This document shows positions 11,401 through 24,700 of a stretch of 64,000 nt of DNA, in pieces. The stretch lies in NCBI RefSeq assembly GCF_000224145.3, contig NC_020177.2, positions 4,138,965 through 4,202,964 of the forward strand. The letters are read 5' to 3'. Every line of letters starts with the position of its first letter. Positions within the stretch are counted from its first letter, which is position 1. The position numbers were made by a program, and so were the translations under genes. This DNA is from Ciona intestinalis (lineage: Eukaryota > Chordata > Ascidiacea > Phlebobranchia > Cionidae). The notes beneath the pieces were generated by a model. That model did not search any database. It saw only the letters and a program-made list of their open reading frames with translations, and had not been told where the DNA came from.

Positions 11401-14400
11401 GGGTTGTAGCACGACTAGTACCCTCGGTGTCAGAATAATGCACTAACTTTAGCCCAAATTTCAGGTCTTACGTAATTCTATGGAACCTCAACCATCTAGA
11501 ATAGAATTATCAAGACAATTAGGCTTACCGCTGCCATTTGCTGCTGCATGGGGTTTTGCATCATTTGAGGGGTACCCCCTTGCATAGGCATCCTCGCACC
11601 CATGTTGGGGTGAAACCCGGGGCGAAGTTGCATCGGGAAACCCATCCTGATTGGCATGACCCCCATTCGGGGTTGCATCAGTTGTTGCCCCATTCCTGGC
11701 ATCATTCTTATCTGGAGGAGGAGGATTGTTAGTTTTAAAATGGCAACACTGTAGAAAAGCTGGGTAACACTGTTTAAAATGGCAACACTGTTACCTGTAG
11801 CTGTGGAAGATGCATTGGACGTTGGAATCGTTGAGCCATGGGAACCCCACCAAATGGGGCTTGGAATTGCGGCATTGCTTGTTGTTGTTGTAGGGCTTCA
11901 CCCTGCTCGTCCCTTGTTGGGGTCATAGCTCCCTCTTTTTCCGGGGGTTTCACCTCCATTTGCGAGTGCTCGGGACGTATTTGAGGAGGTTGTTGTTGGT
12001 GAAAACCAAGTTGGTGGGGAACTTGAGGAGAAAATAAATAATTTATTTAAAAGAAGACAAAATAAATGCATAGAAGTGCAACTGAATTCTAAGTTTTTAA
12101 TCTGGGTTAAACAATAAACAATAAAACCAATAAGTCCTAATATTTTTCATAGAAAATGTGTGCTTAAGCTTTTCCCTGAATACTTAAAAGTTTATGAAAC
12201 TCCGCCATTTACTTTATAGTTACCATTGCATACATATAAACCAGGAACAACCAAGAGAATCTACCATTATATATAACAAAACACAAAGTTTTACCTTGGA
12301 ACGGGTTAACAGGGAATCCTGGTCTCACCATCATGGGTTGCCCCATGGGTACCATACCAGGGGCGGATACAAAGGTGGGGTTAAACCCTGGTAACACTTG
12401 TTGACCCATCTGCGGAGTTTCAATCATTTCTTCCTCTTCAGTTTCAGGGTTTTGAGCAGCCACAAGTTCGGCTAAAAGAAAAAAAAATGTTTAAAACGTT
12501 TGTGTCAAGCATGGGTATGCCTGTAATTGAATAGAATATATGGGCTACTCTATCACTAAATTAGTATTTAAATAATATTCTATTTTTTCAATAAACAGTG
12601 GGGCTTGTGTCAAAAAAGGTTACAACCCAAGGTTTACTAACTATTAAGCTGAACTTATGCACCAAGCTGGTTAGGAGTCTCTGATTTATTAGCTAATAAG
12701 TTGAACTTTGTAACAAGCTTTTTAGCTTTCTTCTTAGCTGTATTAAACTCGATCTTCAGTTACCTTTTTTCTCTTCAGATAACGACTCTGGGTCAATAAA
12801 TCCCCATGTCAACAACTCTTTCATCTGCCCTGGTTGATCGGAGATGGGTATGTAGTTAACCCCATGTTCTTTCACCCAGGTTGACTTGTGTTCTTCCGGC
12901 ATCTCTTTACTTGGAGCCCAATCACACTTAAGCGACTATGGGGTGACATAAGGTCAAAGGTTATCAAAAGGTCAAAAAAAGGCATAATAATGTGGCAGTT
13001 TCGCAGATGCAGTCTTGAAGGATGGCAAACGAAACATACGTATAGAAAACAGTTAAAATACATTAGCACTGCAGCAGTTAAAATCCTATTAACAAACCTT
13101 GCCAGCGAGACGTTGATGCCGTATTTTCCCGATAGCACGACTCGCATCAGCACGTTGTTTCATACAAATATAAGCACAACCACGCGGTGGTATCATCTGT
13201 AATAACAAGGTTTGTGGTAAAATAATACATATATATAATCAAAATTTTGAAGAAGTAGAATAGAACAATTCATCTATGCTATTTCATTTAAGCATAAAAA
13301 TTAAAATTGAAAAACGTGCCAAATAATCCATATTTATGTATAAAGTATTTGGGCTTTTAATTGTTTTAACTATTTATCATAGTATTTTGTGGCATGATCA
13401 CATTTCATATATTACATGAGATATGATACTCACATTCACGCTTTCCACTTCACCATATTCACCAACCAAAGCCTTTAACTCGTGTTGTAAAACCTTGGAT
13501 GAAATGTTCCCAATCCACAAAGTGGTTGTCAATACTGTGATTTGAAACAACACTGGTTAGATTACAAAGTAAAATTTTCTATAGTATTATCTCCAATTAG
13601 TAGAGGATATAAGTTTTCTGACAGTTGTTTATACAGATTTTTTAAAGTTAAAATCCATCTTAAGATTCCAGTTTTCCAAAGAGTTTTCATTGCTTGGCTA
13701 GGTGTTAAACTAAAAAAACTGGCATATGATATTGAACACACCTCATGCTCTCTGTCTACATAGACCTTCAGTGTAAGTATTAGCATTATTTCATTAAAAT
13801 ACATAGGCAACATAAATACATAGCTCTATAATATGTTGGAAAACAGTTGAGCAGCTTACCACTTATTGATCCCTCTTTCTGTGGGACCATTCCTTTCTTT
13901 TCTTTACGCTCTAAAGACTTTGACCTTCGTGAGCGCCGACTTCTATCACGTGAGCGTGAACGAGATCTTCGTGATCTGTGAGATCTTTCACGGGAATGTC
14001 GAGATCGAGGGCGGTCTCGCTGACGATCACGGGATCTGTGGAATTTTCATGTCATGATGACAAATAAAGTCATATAAAAAAAGTTATCTTTTGGTTCTAG
14101 ACCAGAGTTAACCATGGCGCAACAAATTTTCCTACCTTGATCTTCGTCTTTTTGCATCCGGACCACGAAAAGGATCTCGGTTTCCTCTCTCAGAGGACAT
14201 TCTGTAAATGAGGATGGGTTACAGACAACTTATATATGAGGCAGAAATCGCTAATCGCAATTCACACAATTATAGTCTTTTCATTGCATTCTTGGTTTTT
14301 ATGTGATTTATTGCCAAATTATTTAACTTAAACAAGAAGTTAGAATCAAATGTTATAATATATACAACATATGTCGGAAAATATTTATTAGCCAGGCAAA

Positions 14401-17278
14401 AACACTTTTAGGTAATCAACATTGAGACTTAGGATAAAAGAATAAAAAGACTTCTCATGTATGAAACATCCACAGCATCGAATGTACATGATGCAGGGTT
14501 ACTTTGTGTGGTGCCATTTATGGGCCCAGAGACATACTACAAAGAGTAATTTCAGTTGATTTTGCACTTTTTTTCAGCAATAGATACCACTGAATTGGCA
14601 ACAATGCCCATAGCTAGGTCAGTGCTTATAGTCATTAACTTAATTAGGAATTGAACCAGGCTGAAGAATATACATAAAACAATGCTAACATGTTTTTTAA
14701 AGATTTTTGTATAGGACATTGAAACATAAAAATGCCAAAAGAGATATATTAGAAAATAAATGTAACATATGCCCAAAACAATTGGCTTGTTATGTTGCTA
14801 TGTTTAGAGCAATATAAACTCACTGTTCAAGCTGATGGTTGAAGTTTTCTTGTTCGGCTTCTAACCTTCTCATGCGATCCATGTCCGGAGGTTGGTGGTT
14901 GGGTTGGAATGGGGGTTGTTGGAGTTGGGGGGGTGGGTGAATTGGGGGTCTTTGGGGTGGGTGATGTAACCCCCCATTTGCTGTTAATTGCTGCAACTGG
15001 TTGGGGGTTGGTAGGTTGGGTATGGTGGTTGGGTCACTGTGGAAAAAAGTAAAAATATGAATATAGAACTCGTTTTATTATTACAATGGGTTTATATAAG
15101 GTACAAATAATACATTTTCGCCACAATTACAGACACCCATTTTTTTATTCGCCTACACAAAATACAAACAGATAATTCTTAAGCAGTGGCAAATATACTA
15201 CTTACAATTGATTACGCTGATTATGATTGAGAGCTGCGGGTTCTCGACGTGGTTGATTGCCAGGGGGCATGGGTGGCGTCTTCTCATCATCGCTGTAATC
15301 GAAATCTAACACATCGCGGTTAAATGCAGGCGGTTTATTGTCTTGTTCAGTGTGTAAGAAGGGGGGTTGGTGTAGAAAGGGGGGTTGGTTGTTTAGAGGA
15401 GGTTGCTGGAACACTGTTTCTTCTATTACTTCAACTTCTTCTTTGATTTCATCTTTACCTGGCTGTGGATATAGACAGTAAAGGGTATTTATCTGAGGAA
15501 TCCTAATGTGTGAACTGACAACACAACAGTTATACTTTTTTGTTAGAATGCATTTATTTATAAATACTAAACAGATAACAAAACATTAGACAGACCATAG
15601 AAACTATTAGAAAAAAATGGAAAGGTCATAAAAATTTAAAAACATATCAGAAACATAGAATCCTTTAGGAAGGGTAATGAATGAAAATGAACCTGTATAC
15701 ATATTGTGTAGAAATTTGTATGCATATGCTATACCTATACCGGTTATACGATGTCACAACCATTTATGGTAAGATAAGAACTTACTGGTTCTGGTGCTTT
15801 TATTTGGTGAAGCAGATCATCAAGTTGGCTTTGTTGTGATCTTGACAACAAACCAGCGAGGTTTTGTATTTGGCTTGTGTCAGGATTTGATAAAAGATGA
15901 GTAAGGATGTTCGTGAGGTTCGCTGCATCTGGTGCTGCAGGTTTCGCTGCAGAGTTTGACTAATCAAAAAGCAAAGGTTAAAATGGTTCATTTGCTGATT
16001 GCTAAAGTGTTTGATAGTCTATAAGAATAAGGAAAAAAAAATAAAACTACCATTTTTTGCTAAGTTGTGCAGATTATATAGTTTACTATTACAAGCATAG
16101 ACCATTCCTCTTACATTTTTTATATAAAATGTGCAGTGTAGCCTCAAACACATGTTTTCTACAAAGGTGTAATTTGTATTTATCAGTAAATTATAATTTA
16201 ATAATCACAACGAACCTCTGACTGTGTTGAGTTAGATGGTGGAGATGGAGCACCTCCCATTACCATTAACTGTTGCACGATTTCTTGAGGAAAAACAGAA
16301 TTCTTTTGCCACAGGTTCAGCACTCGTAGAATTCGTGGCTAAAACAAAATATTATACTTTAGTTTAGTATTTTAGGCATATAATCCAATTAAGTTTACAG
16401 TTTTTATAATCTCAAACACCGAGAATCAGAAAAATAGACCAACTACGCCTTACGGCCTAGATCCAAATTTCCAGGTTCTATTTCCCATATAGAATTCTCA
16501 AGAAGAGAACAACCAGAATGTGGTATAACAAGCAAAATTTCACTTTTAATTAGGTCATACCTTGTCTTCTGATGGACATTTATAAATATGCTGAAATGTA
16601 GTGATAATATTCTTGCATAGTCTTGGCATGAAGACATCTTTTTCAGCACCAAATTGATGCCGAGATTGGCGCACGACCGAATCAATTACATATAATCCTG
16701 GTACTTTGTACTCTGGCCGACACTGGGGAATACAATAAGATATCCGTCATACAACATATTTTAATTAAACAATATTCCAAAATATATTGTACCACATATT
16801 AGGAAAGTTACCTTTTGCACAAACTTTTCTACACTTTGTACAATGTGTTTATAAAACTTGATGCCTTTAATTGCTTTCTTTGTAAGCAGCGCCATTTTCG
16901 CTCTCGAAATGGGAGGTTTTGTTTCATATATGCCGGACAACTGTGTAAGAAATACATTGTTACTTCTGCTACCAAGTGTTTGTAAAATATATAGTCATTG
17001 ACTTATTGCCAGCTTGTCAGGTAAAAAAGTGGTAATTTTATTTTAACAGTTTGTATGCTATTCATCAAGACTTCATCAGAGTTTGGCATGCAAATGTTTA
17101 TTTTATCAAAAGGCGGGAAGATGGCAAGAAATACAAATACATTATTAAGTAAAAATGGTTTTGGAGCAATTTATTTTACACACTGTGTGTCAAAAATATT
17201 CAAAAAACAGACTTTGTATAATAAAAAAATATGCTAAGATCAGCTTACCTCATCGTTAAACGACTTAACAGCCTCCAT
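8452..17278 (-). CDS. SCAF8: SCAF4/SCAF8, SR-related CTD-associated factor
   Basis: This nuclear protein binds the phosphorylated C-terminal domain of RNA polymerase II; its vertebrate orthologues act as mRNA anti-terminators that restrain early polyadenylation. More than 20 exons encode about 1,230 residues (human SCAF8 1,271). Exon 1 (17278-17249) gives MEAVKSFNDE. The next exons complete the CID: KPPISRAKMALLTKKAIKGI, GLYVIDSVVRQSRHQFG, LRVLNLWQKNSVF (16940-16200). Later come a Q/P-rich part with DVLDFDYSDDEKTPP (15463-15207), an Arg/Ser domain (14037-13862), an RRM split over 13530-12900 (TTLWIGNISSKVLQHEL, GCAYICMKQRADASRAIGKI), and Met/Pro/Gln-rich exons (12470-11110). An Arg/Asp and RGG-rich region follows (10935-10168), then an acidic tail ending GLNSDEM (stop 8452-8454). 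All junctions checked keep frame. It is a single pro-orthologue of vertebrate SCAF4 and SCAF8, so the symbol is approximate. Confidence 0.95.
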
Positions 17279-18746
17279 GGTGACGTAAGAGATGTTCCAC
17301 CGCCTCTGCACAATAAATTGAAACACTTTAATAACAGGAAGTAAAAAGCAGAAAGCATAAATACACCTTGCAGTTCTACATTATCAATATATTTAATGGC
17401 ATCAGTCGAAACGTAGGTGTAATATGATTACTGCAGTTTGCAAAATACGTACCTATATAGTGTCGGTTTTAGTGTATTGTGCTAACGTAATTATCTTTTA
17501 GGCAAAACTAGCTGACTACTATTACACCAAAAGACTCCATCTCTAAATTAAACAACAAAATACAGTAAAAAACGATTAACCATAGTCGATCTACCCAGAT
17601 AAACAACAAACAGGGAAATTCAGGAAAGCAAAGCGGTGTTCGCCGAATTTATGACGTAAAACCGCTCAACCGAATCTTTTGAGAAATAGAAATCTCATTT
17701 ATATCAAAGTTAAAAAATTGGGGCTATAATTTGCAGATTTTGTATTGAAATGAACTAATTTAAAAAGAGACCAAAGGGTTAAGGGTACACAGACATATAT
17801 TTCTGGTTAAATACGTGGGCAGAAGGTCCGGTGCAGGTGGCCCTCACTCCACCTGCCGTATGCGAACTCGGAACCGTGATCGCCCCACTTGTCCCAAGCT
17901 TGGTTACTCGCGCCTCGCTCGTATAACTTCAGTAGAACAATAAGGACTCCATAGCGCTAGGTCGACAACTCGGACAACCGTGCAGCAAGAATATAAGAAA
18001 TCTTATATTCATTCATTCATTCATTCATTCGTTTTCGCCTCGAAACAGTAAATAGGAGAACTTTTAAAACATAAAACACATATGTACACGGCCTACTAGA
18101 GATGGCCGTGACATGTCTAAAAGCAAAAACATGTTTTTTTACTGAAAAGTGGCGTCAGTTCGAACAGGCGAAGTGGCGTCAGTTCACCGAGCGGGACCGC
18201 TTATTTCTAACCAATCTTACTGCCATGCGGACCATAAGAAATCTGCCGTCTCGTCATTTTAAAATCACACTTTATTATTGTAACACCAACCGGTCAGCAA
18301 AGAACCGTAGGCATAAGGTGCTTAAGTTACCCGTCTCCCCCCACCCAAATATGCGTGCTTACATAAAATGTTCCTGCTCCATTTTTATAATACACAGTTA
18401 AACAGTCCACCGTAAATGTCGCATTTTTTGAGCTTGTGCAAATTTTCATTACGGATTCAATCTTCAAATGAAACCTCTTTAGAGTTGAGTAAACGAGTCG
18501 TGTCCACATGCAGTATGTATTTTAATTACTACAATAAGAATAATTGCGAGGATCCGCACCGCGTACATGTATATATAACGCGCGAAACAGCACTTACGGT
18601 ACAAGCGTACCTTTTGAAGCGCAACGTTTATATTGATAAGCATAGAACCCTAATCAAGGTAAGTTATATTAGTAAAAATAGATTGTTTCTACCAGAACAA
18701 TTAAAAGTAATCTTTTCTGTATAAACCATTTGTTCGTAACGACCGC
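17279..18746. other. Intergenic SCAF4/8 - IAP, with SINE-like debris
   Basis: No gene recognised. It contains the upstream region of SCAF4/8, a possible tRNA-derived repeat with a (CATT)n tract (17820-18035), and a short palindrome around 18090-18115. Short ORFs on the plus strand (18102-18401, 18416-18724) show no family resemblance. Confidence 0.4.
17820..18035 (-). repeat. Candidate tRNA-derived SINE with tetranucleotide tract
   Basis: Read on the minus strand, TGTCCGAGTTGTCGACC resembles an A box of a class II tRNA, and GGTTCCGAGTTCGCATACGG, about 120 bp on, resembles a B box. A (GAAT)n tract of six to seven units (18006-18031) lies at one end. The GC content is well above that of the surroundings. 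This may be a SINE or an old tRNA-like insertion; only one copy was found here. Confidence 0.35.
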
Positions 18747-21700
18747 TTAAGAAGGGTAGGTGCGGTAAGCCTTCGTGATCCTCATTCTACACACCGGGCA
18801 CTGTCGTAGCGATTGTGTGCACTGCATGCAAGTACATAGGTGCCCACAAGGCACAAACACCATCTCTGCGTCACGATCCAAACAGACTTTACATCTTTTT
18901 TCATCTCGCAGACGACGTAGCTCGGCCTGTATGCGACGTTCTTCTTCTTCGTGATTCTCTTCGTGAGCAACGCTGGTTTCGTGAGTTTCATCTTGTGATT
19001 CGTGAACACTTACATCAGGATGCTCATGCTCATCATCATGAAAACGATCACGAGCTTCAAAAAAAGACTCTGGTTCTTCTGGGTTGTCTTCAACACCTTT
19101 GAAATAAAATCCATCTTTACTCGACAGTGCGCATAAGGTGTATTAATGTGTGCCTGGTGTACAATAAGATACTTATGTTATAACTTGACAGTTAACATAA
19201 TGAGGAATGAGTAGATTATGTATGACTGGTGTATAAGAAGAAAGCCATGTTATAACTCTACAGTGAGCATGAGGTGTATGATTACACCATGTATGTATGC
19301 TGTACAAGCAAGGTATATAACTCGACATTGAGCATGGGGTATACCATCTTCATCGTCATCTTCTGATGACTCGAACTCGATAAGGTCCCTCTCCTCATTG
19401 AAGAGAGCATCTAAGAGCGCATCAGTGGTTGGGAAGTTACACGAGCGCTCCCGGATCTGTTTCCTCATTACTCTTCTGATATTTTTCGGTTCAAACCCCA
19501 TCTCTGCAGCATTTGCAGCAATCTCAGAGGACATACATTGCTCTAATTGTAACCTGTAATAGATTAACTTGCATTTTACTTTCGAAAAAAAAAAATTTAA
19601 AACTTGTTGTAAACCTTTTTTAGCATTGTTTTATTTTAAATCCTTTATTTTAATATAATTTTGACAAACTTTATTTTCTAAATGCAGTAATTTAACACTT
19701 TGTTATTTTAACTATGGATGAGGTATTTATACCATAATGAGCCAACTTTGCCCTTACTCCAATGTCCAATGAAGTGTCTCATAATAGAACCTTACCCATA
19801 TACAATATATGATCTCTAGCAGTGAGATACTAAGGAATAAATGTTGGTCTACATCTAAATGCGGGTATATTTAAGTACCGGCAATTGGGCACATCAATAA
19901 CAATGTAAATTGGGGTTAAGTTGTCCTATACATAGAAATATCATACTTGTTTTGTCTTTCTTCTTCCCTTGGGTCAACAATAGGAGGGGTGGGTAGGTTT
20001 TCACGTGAATCCTCTTCATCAGAACTCTCATATATTTCTGTATCATGAGCGTGAAAATCAAAGTTAATTATAAAACATTGCTATCGGTTTTTAGGTTGGG
20101 TAAAAAGGAAAATATATTGAACGAATCAATGAAAGTAACTTGTCAACCTTTGCATGATGGGGCAATGGCAGTCTTGAGTGTTTTGTTTCATACACCCCGA
20201 TATGCTTACAAGGTACCACCTATGTAACTAAGGGTAAATTATTTATAAGCTGTCAGACAAGCAGTCCAATTAAATTTTGTTATATCCGTCATTAAACACA
20301 TTACCTCCTGGAAAGGTAGGAAACGAGGGTTCCCCTGATTCGGCACTAGTCATAATGGACAACACGTTTTCCACAAAGTCAGGTCCACGATTTCGTAACA
20401 AGTAATGACAACTTGGAAATTGTTTAGCATGTTCTTCCCATGGTATCCATTGTCGCGATAAATCCCTTATTGTGACATCACAATACCAGCATCGAACAGC
20501 GTCGTCGTCTCCTAAAGTAGTTTAAATATTTAAACATTTTAACAAAACTTCTTTAATTTTTTTACCAAGTTTTCAAATTTCTTACAAACAGTTTTTACAG
20601 TTTTTTGGGGTTATTAGAATTTTTACATATTTCAAACACTTCTTAAACAGGTATGCTCACAATTTGAATGCACTCTTATTGCAGTATTGAAATGATATGA
20701 GAAGGATTACACACTGTATTACCCACCTAAGTAATAAAAGCCAGCTTGTGCAATATCTGACATAGTTGGCGGGCCAGTCCTTGTCCATCGAGAGTCAAAA
20801 GTTGCAATCCTGTCTTCGTAAAACTTCATGTCCATTTTCTTGGGTTCGAGGCACGGGAACATGTCTCTATATAACGTACGCTCCTGTTCTTGAAGGTACT
20901 CATCAAAATCAAGAGTTTTACCATTTTGGATTCCTTCTAGACTTCTAATTATAGGAATAGTAGTTGCGTCCTCTGGGTTACTTGTACTGGTTGTGGAAAA
21001 TGTAAAGTCCCTGACAGGTTGGGCAGATTGGGTTTCCAAGGGTGCTTTATATGGGTCCAAATCAAGTAACCAATCTTGTGGAGCGGTCTGAACTTGTTTT
21101 AGTGGGCTTTGTGGTGATGTGCGTGAAGGGGTGGGAATTAATATTTGAGCATTTGTTGTGTTCAAGTTTAACCATGGTTGTAGATTTGAGGCTTGCTTGG
21201 ATTCGGGGTTTGAAATTTGAATTGTTTGAAATTTTGAGCTTGTGTTTGAAACTATGCTGCTATCATGTGTTTCTCCATATGCTAAGAAGTCAAGAGCTGG
21301 TAAAGCAAGAGGAGGAGGAGCAACAGGAGCAGGAGTGAGAGGTTGAGGAAATATTGGAGATGGCTTCTTCACCTTGCTTGCCGCACTGCTTGAGTTTCTG
21401 GTAAGAATATATTTTTTTAAGACAAAACATAGCAATTTGCAGGCATTTTTAAGCGTATTTTAAAGATAACTTGTAATAAACTCCAAGAATCGGAAACTGA
21501 TCTGGTGCTAATGAAGTATCTCTTCCGTTTCGTAGATCCTTATTTTAAAGATAGTTCCAATTAAATAAAAAAGTGTTTTGACTTACGTAATTTCAAAGGA
21601 GCTTCCTGATTGGTTAAGAAGGTTTGAACTGATTGGTCGAAATGCTGACACGGGTTCTGCTTGATTAAGCATGGCGTTTTCGCTGCTTGTGAATTGTGGA

Positions 21701-24700
21701 AAGTTTAAGGCGGGTAATTCACCACTAGATTGTGGTAGAGAGAGAGACAAGGGGTCGGAAATCATTTGTTCCGCTTCACCGGAGCTGTAAATGTCACGTG
21801 TTGGGCTCTGATTGGCCGGTTCAAATGATATTCGTGCTTCACTGGGTTTATTATTCAACAATAAAGCCATATCAAATGTTTCAGATGGTGGACCACGTCT
21901 AAAATAATTTAAAAACATAAATAGATATAATTATTTAAGGGTAAATCATAGGTCAGCATGAGGTATATAATATCGTGCTATAACGACCTTTGATGCCTCC
22001 CATGCGAGGATGACTAAGTTAAATTACATTCATATAACTACATTTATTTGCAAAGCAGAAACAGATTCTAAAGTAGAGGTATACATGTTTACAAATAGGT
22101 TTATAACATGTTATTACATAACACATTGATGATATGGTACTTAGTCATACAGGTTTTTTTAACACTAGATATTGGTGACATTTATGCTTAGCTTTCATAC
22201 TAAATTTTCAACTTAGCAAACTGAGTGACTTTTTAACTTGGCAAATTGTGTGACTTACATGATAGAAAAATCGTAGTCATCAAGTGCAGGGGCAGGGGTG
22301 TCGATAGCATTCGCGAAACTATGACAAAAAAGAAAGTTAAAGTTAAAAATAAACACCAGCAAAGTTACATACACTTGTGGTATAACAATTGTAGCAAAGT
22401 ATTAACCACCAAACCAATCAAAATGTAAAATATTCGTTATTTTATTCGTAAATTTTTTTTAACAAAATAAAAACACGTTTAAACTTACCAAACCAAACTA
22501 GTCAAATTTGCACAAAATAAAACACATTTAAACATAACAAACCAAACTTCCTACCTGCAAGAAGGAAAACTATCTCTATGTATATCATTAATCACATCCC
22601 CAGGCCTCCAGTTTTTCAGCACGCCCATGCACGAGAAGCACTGCGTGCGATCTCGGTTGCCAAGGTAAAAGAAACCACTTTTTGCAAGCAAGGTTTTATC
22701 AAGAGAGTTGTCCGGCCAGTTTCGAAAACTCTTTCTGTTATGTAATAATAGGGCTTTCAGAAAAAAGTCAAAACTTTTTCCCAAAATGTTAACTCAAAAA
22801 TGTTAACCACAAAATAAGTGTATTTGAGTCTTATTTTAATACAAACATTGATATGAATTATATGAACACAATTGCATAAATTTGACTCAAATAGATGTAA
22901 GATAATAAGGGAACTTACAAGCGACCCGATTCTTTATTTAGATTGAGTGTATGAAGGAACTCCCTGTGTTCTGCACTATAGACTTGGGCAAGATAAATTT
23001 GTGGGCACTGTAAAAAGATGATTTAAAATAATACCCTTCACATTTTCTTGCCAGTTTAATACAAGTATAACAGTATATATATCATATGTATCGGACAATT
23101 GTTCTGATTTTCCTACGTTTTGGTTTAGAAGATAGTTTTAAATTGAAATAAAACGAGAAACATTTGTCAGATATATTGGCTGTTATAGGTATAAGGCGTA
23201 TACACTGCTCGAACACATGTCTTAGTTTTAAACAGATAAATTTATATTACCTCTTCATCAGAAACTTCATTATTTTCTGATGTGTTTGGAACCATAGAAA
23301 CATCATTAACCGACTGGGGCAGATATTTTAGTTTTTGATCATTTTCAAAACTAAATCCTGAATATGGCTCAGTTAAACTTGGGTCGTAAATTGAAAATTG
23401 TAAATCCTGATTTCCAAGGCCAAGATCAAGGTCATCCATCATTGAAGGAAGGAAAGAAGCTCCTTCAACACTGGGGGGTTGGGGTGGAGCTGAGAAAAAA
23501 GAAAGTAGGATGTAATGGTCACGCCTTTTGTTTATAAGCTTTTTATCAGTTTTTATCCATAAGTCCGATATAAAGAATGTGGTTATAATATATTCCTACT
23601 CCCACTTTTATACGATATGGTATACTACTCCAACATTACTTCGTTGACAGATTTAAAAACAGAATTTGGAAATATTGAATATTATGTGCTAATGGTAACC
23701 ATCTTACCAAACAGTACTACATTGGCCTAAGTATGATGCAGTTTCTTATAAAATTAAGCAGCCAATATCAATTTCTCAAAAATAGATTTGGGTTTTACCA
23801 CCTACCTTTCAAAGCTATTGGTTGCTTGCTTTGAAGTTGTTTAAAATGTGCACAGTCATCGTTATGATATTGTGCTGAGTCACCAGAATCGGTGTCAGTG
23901 ACGTTTTCAACACGAAATCCACAACTAAATGGTGACAAAAAGGATTTTAAAAATTTCAAAATATTTAGCCGCTGTTGCTACATTTTGGGATAATGGTTCA
24001 GTGACCCAAATCGTAGAACTCATGACATGCCACGCTGCGGGACCTCACCCACATAGAATAGATTGCATATAACACTGAACTATATAACAGAGTATGAAAA
24101 ACACAAACTATATGAAGAGTGCAGCAACACTATGGGTTGATATATTGTCTCATTGTGTATACATGCCATATATAAATTATATGAAGAGTATTCACCTGTA
24201 ACACCTGATAACTGATCCACCTGGTTCAAGGTAGAAACCGGAGTTGGTCAAGTTTTTCCCATTTAAATCACTTCGTTCTTTAAAACTCAGTAATCGAAAA
24301 ACCATCTCACTTGCTCTCTCTGTGAGGTAATACAGTAAAACATAATACAATAAAATAATTTATTATAAGAAAATTAGCTAAAAAATTTTTAACACACAAT
24401 TTCAAGCATACTCAAAACTTTGTCATTTAAACTGCTAATTTTGATAATTTTTTAGTTATTGCTTGTATCATGCATGTCGATTTTCTCACCTGGAGTTGGA
24501 GCAATGTTATCATCATTAGCAGCAGGTGTACCGTCACTTTGTACATCGGTGTTTGCACTGTAACAAAGTATTTAAATATTAATATATATAAAATGGATTA
24601 TTTCTCTTGCAAAATAAAAAATGTTTAGGTAAAAGTTAGGCGAAAATTGCTACTGAGTAACATAACAGTTCTGTAAGATTAGTTAGAAAATTCACCTTTC

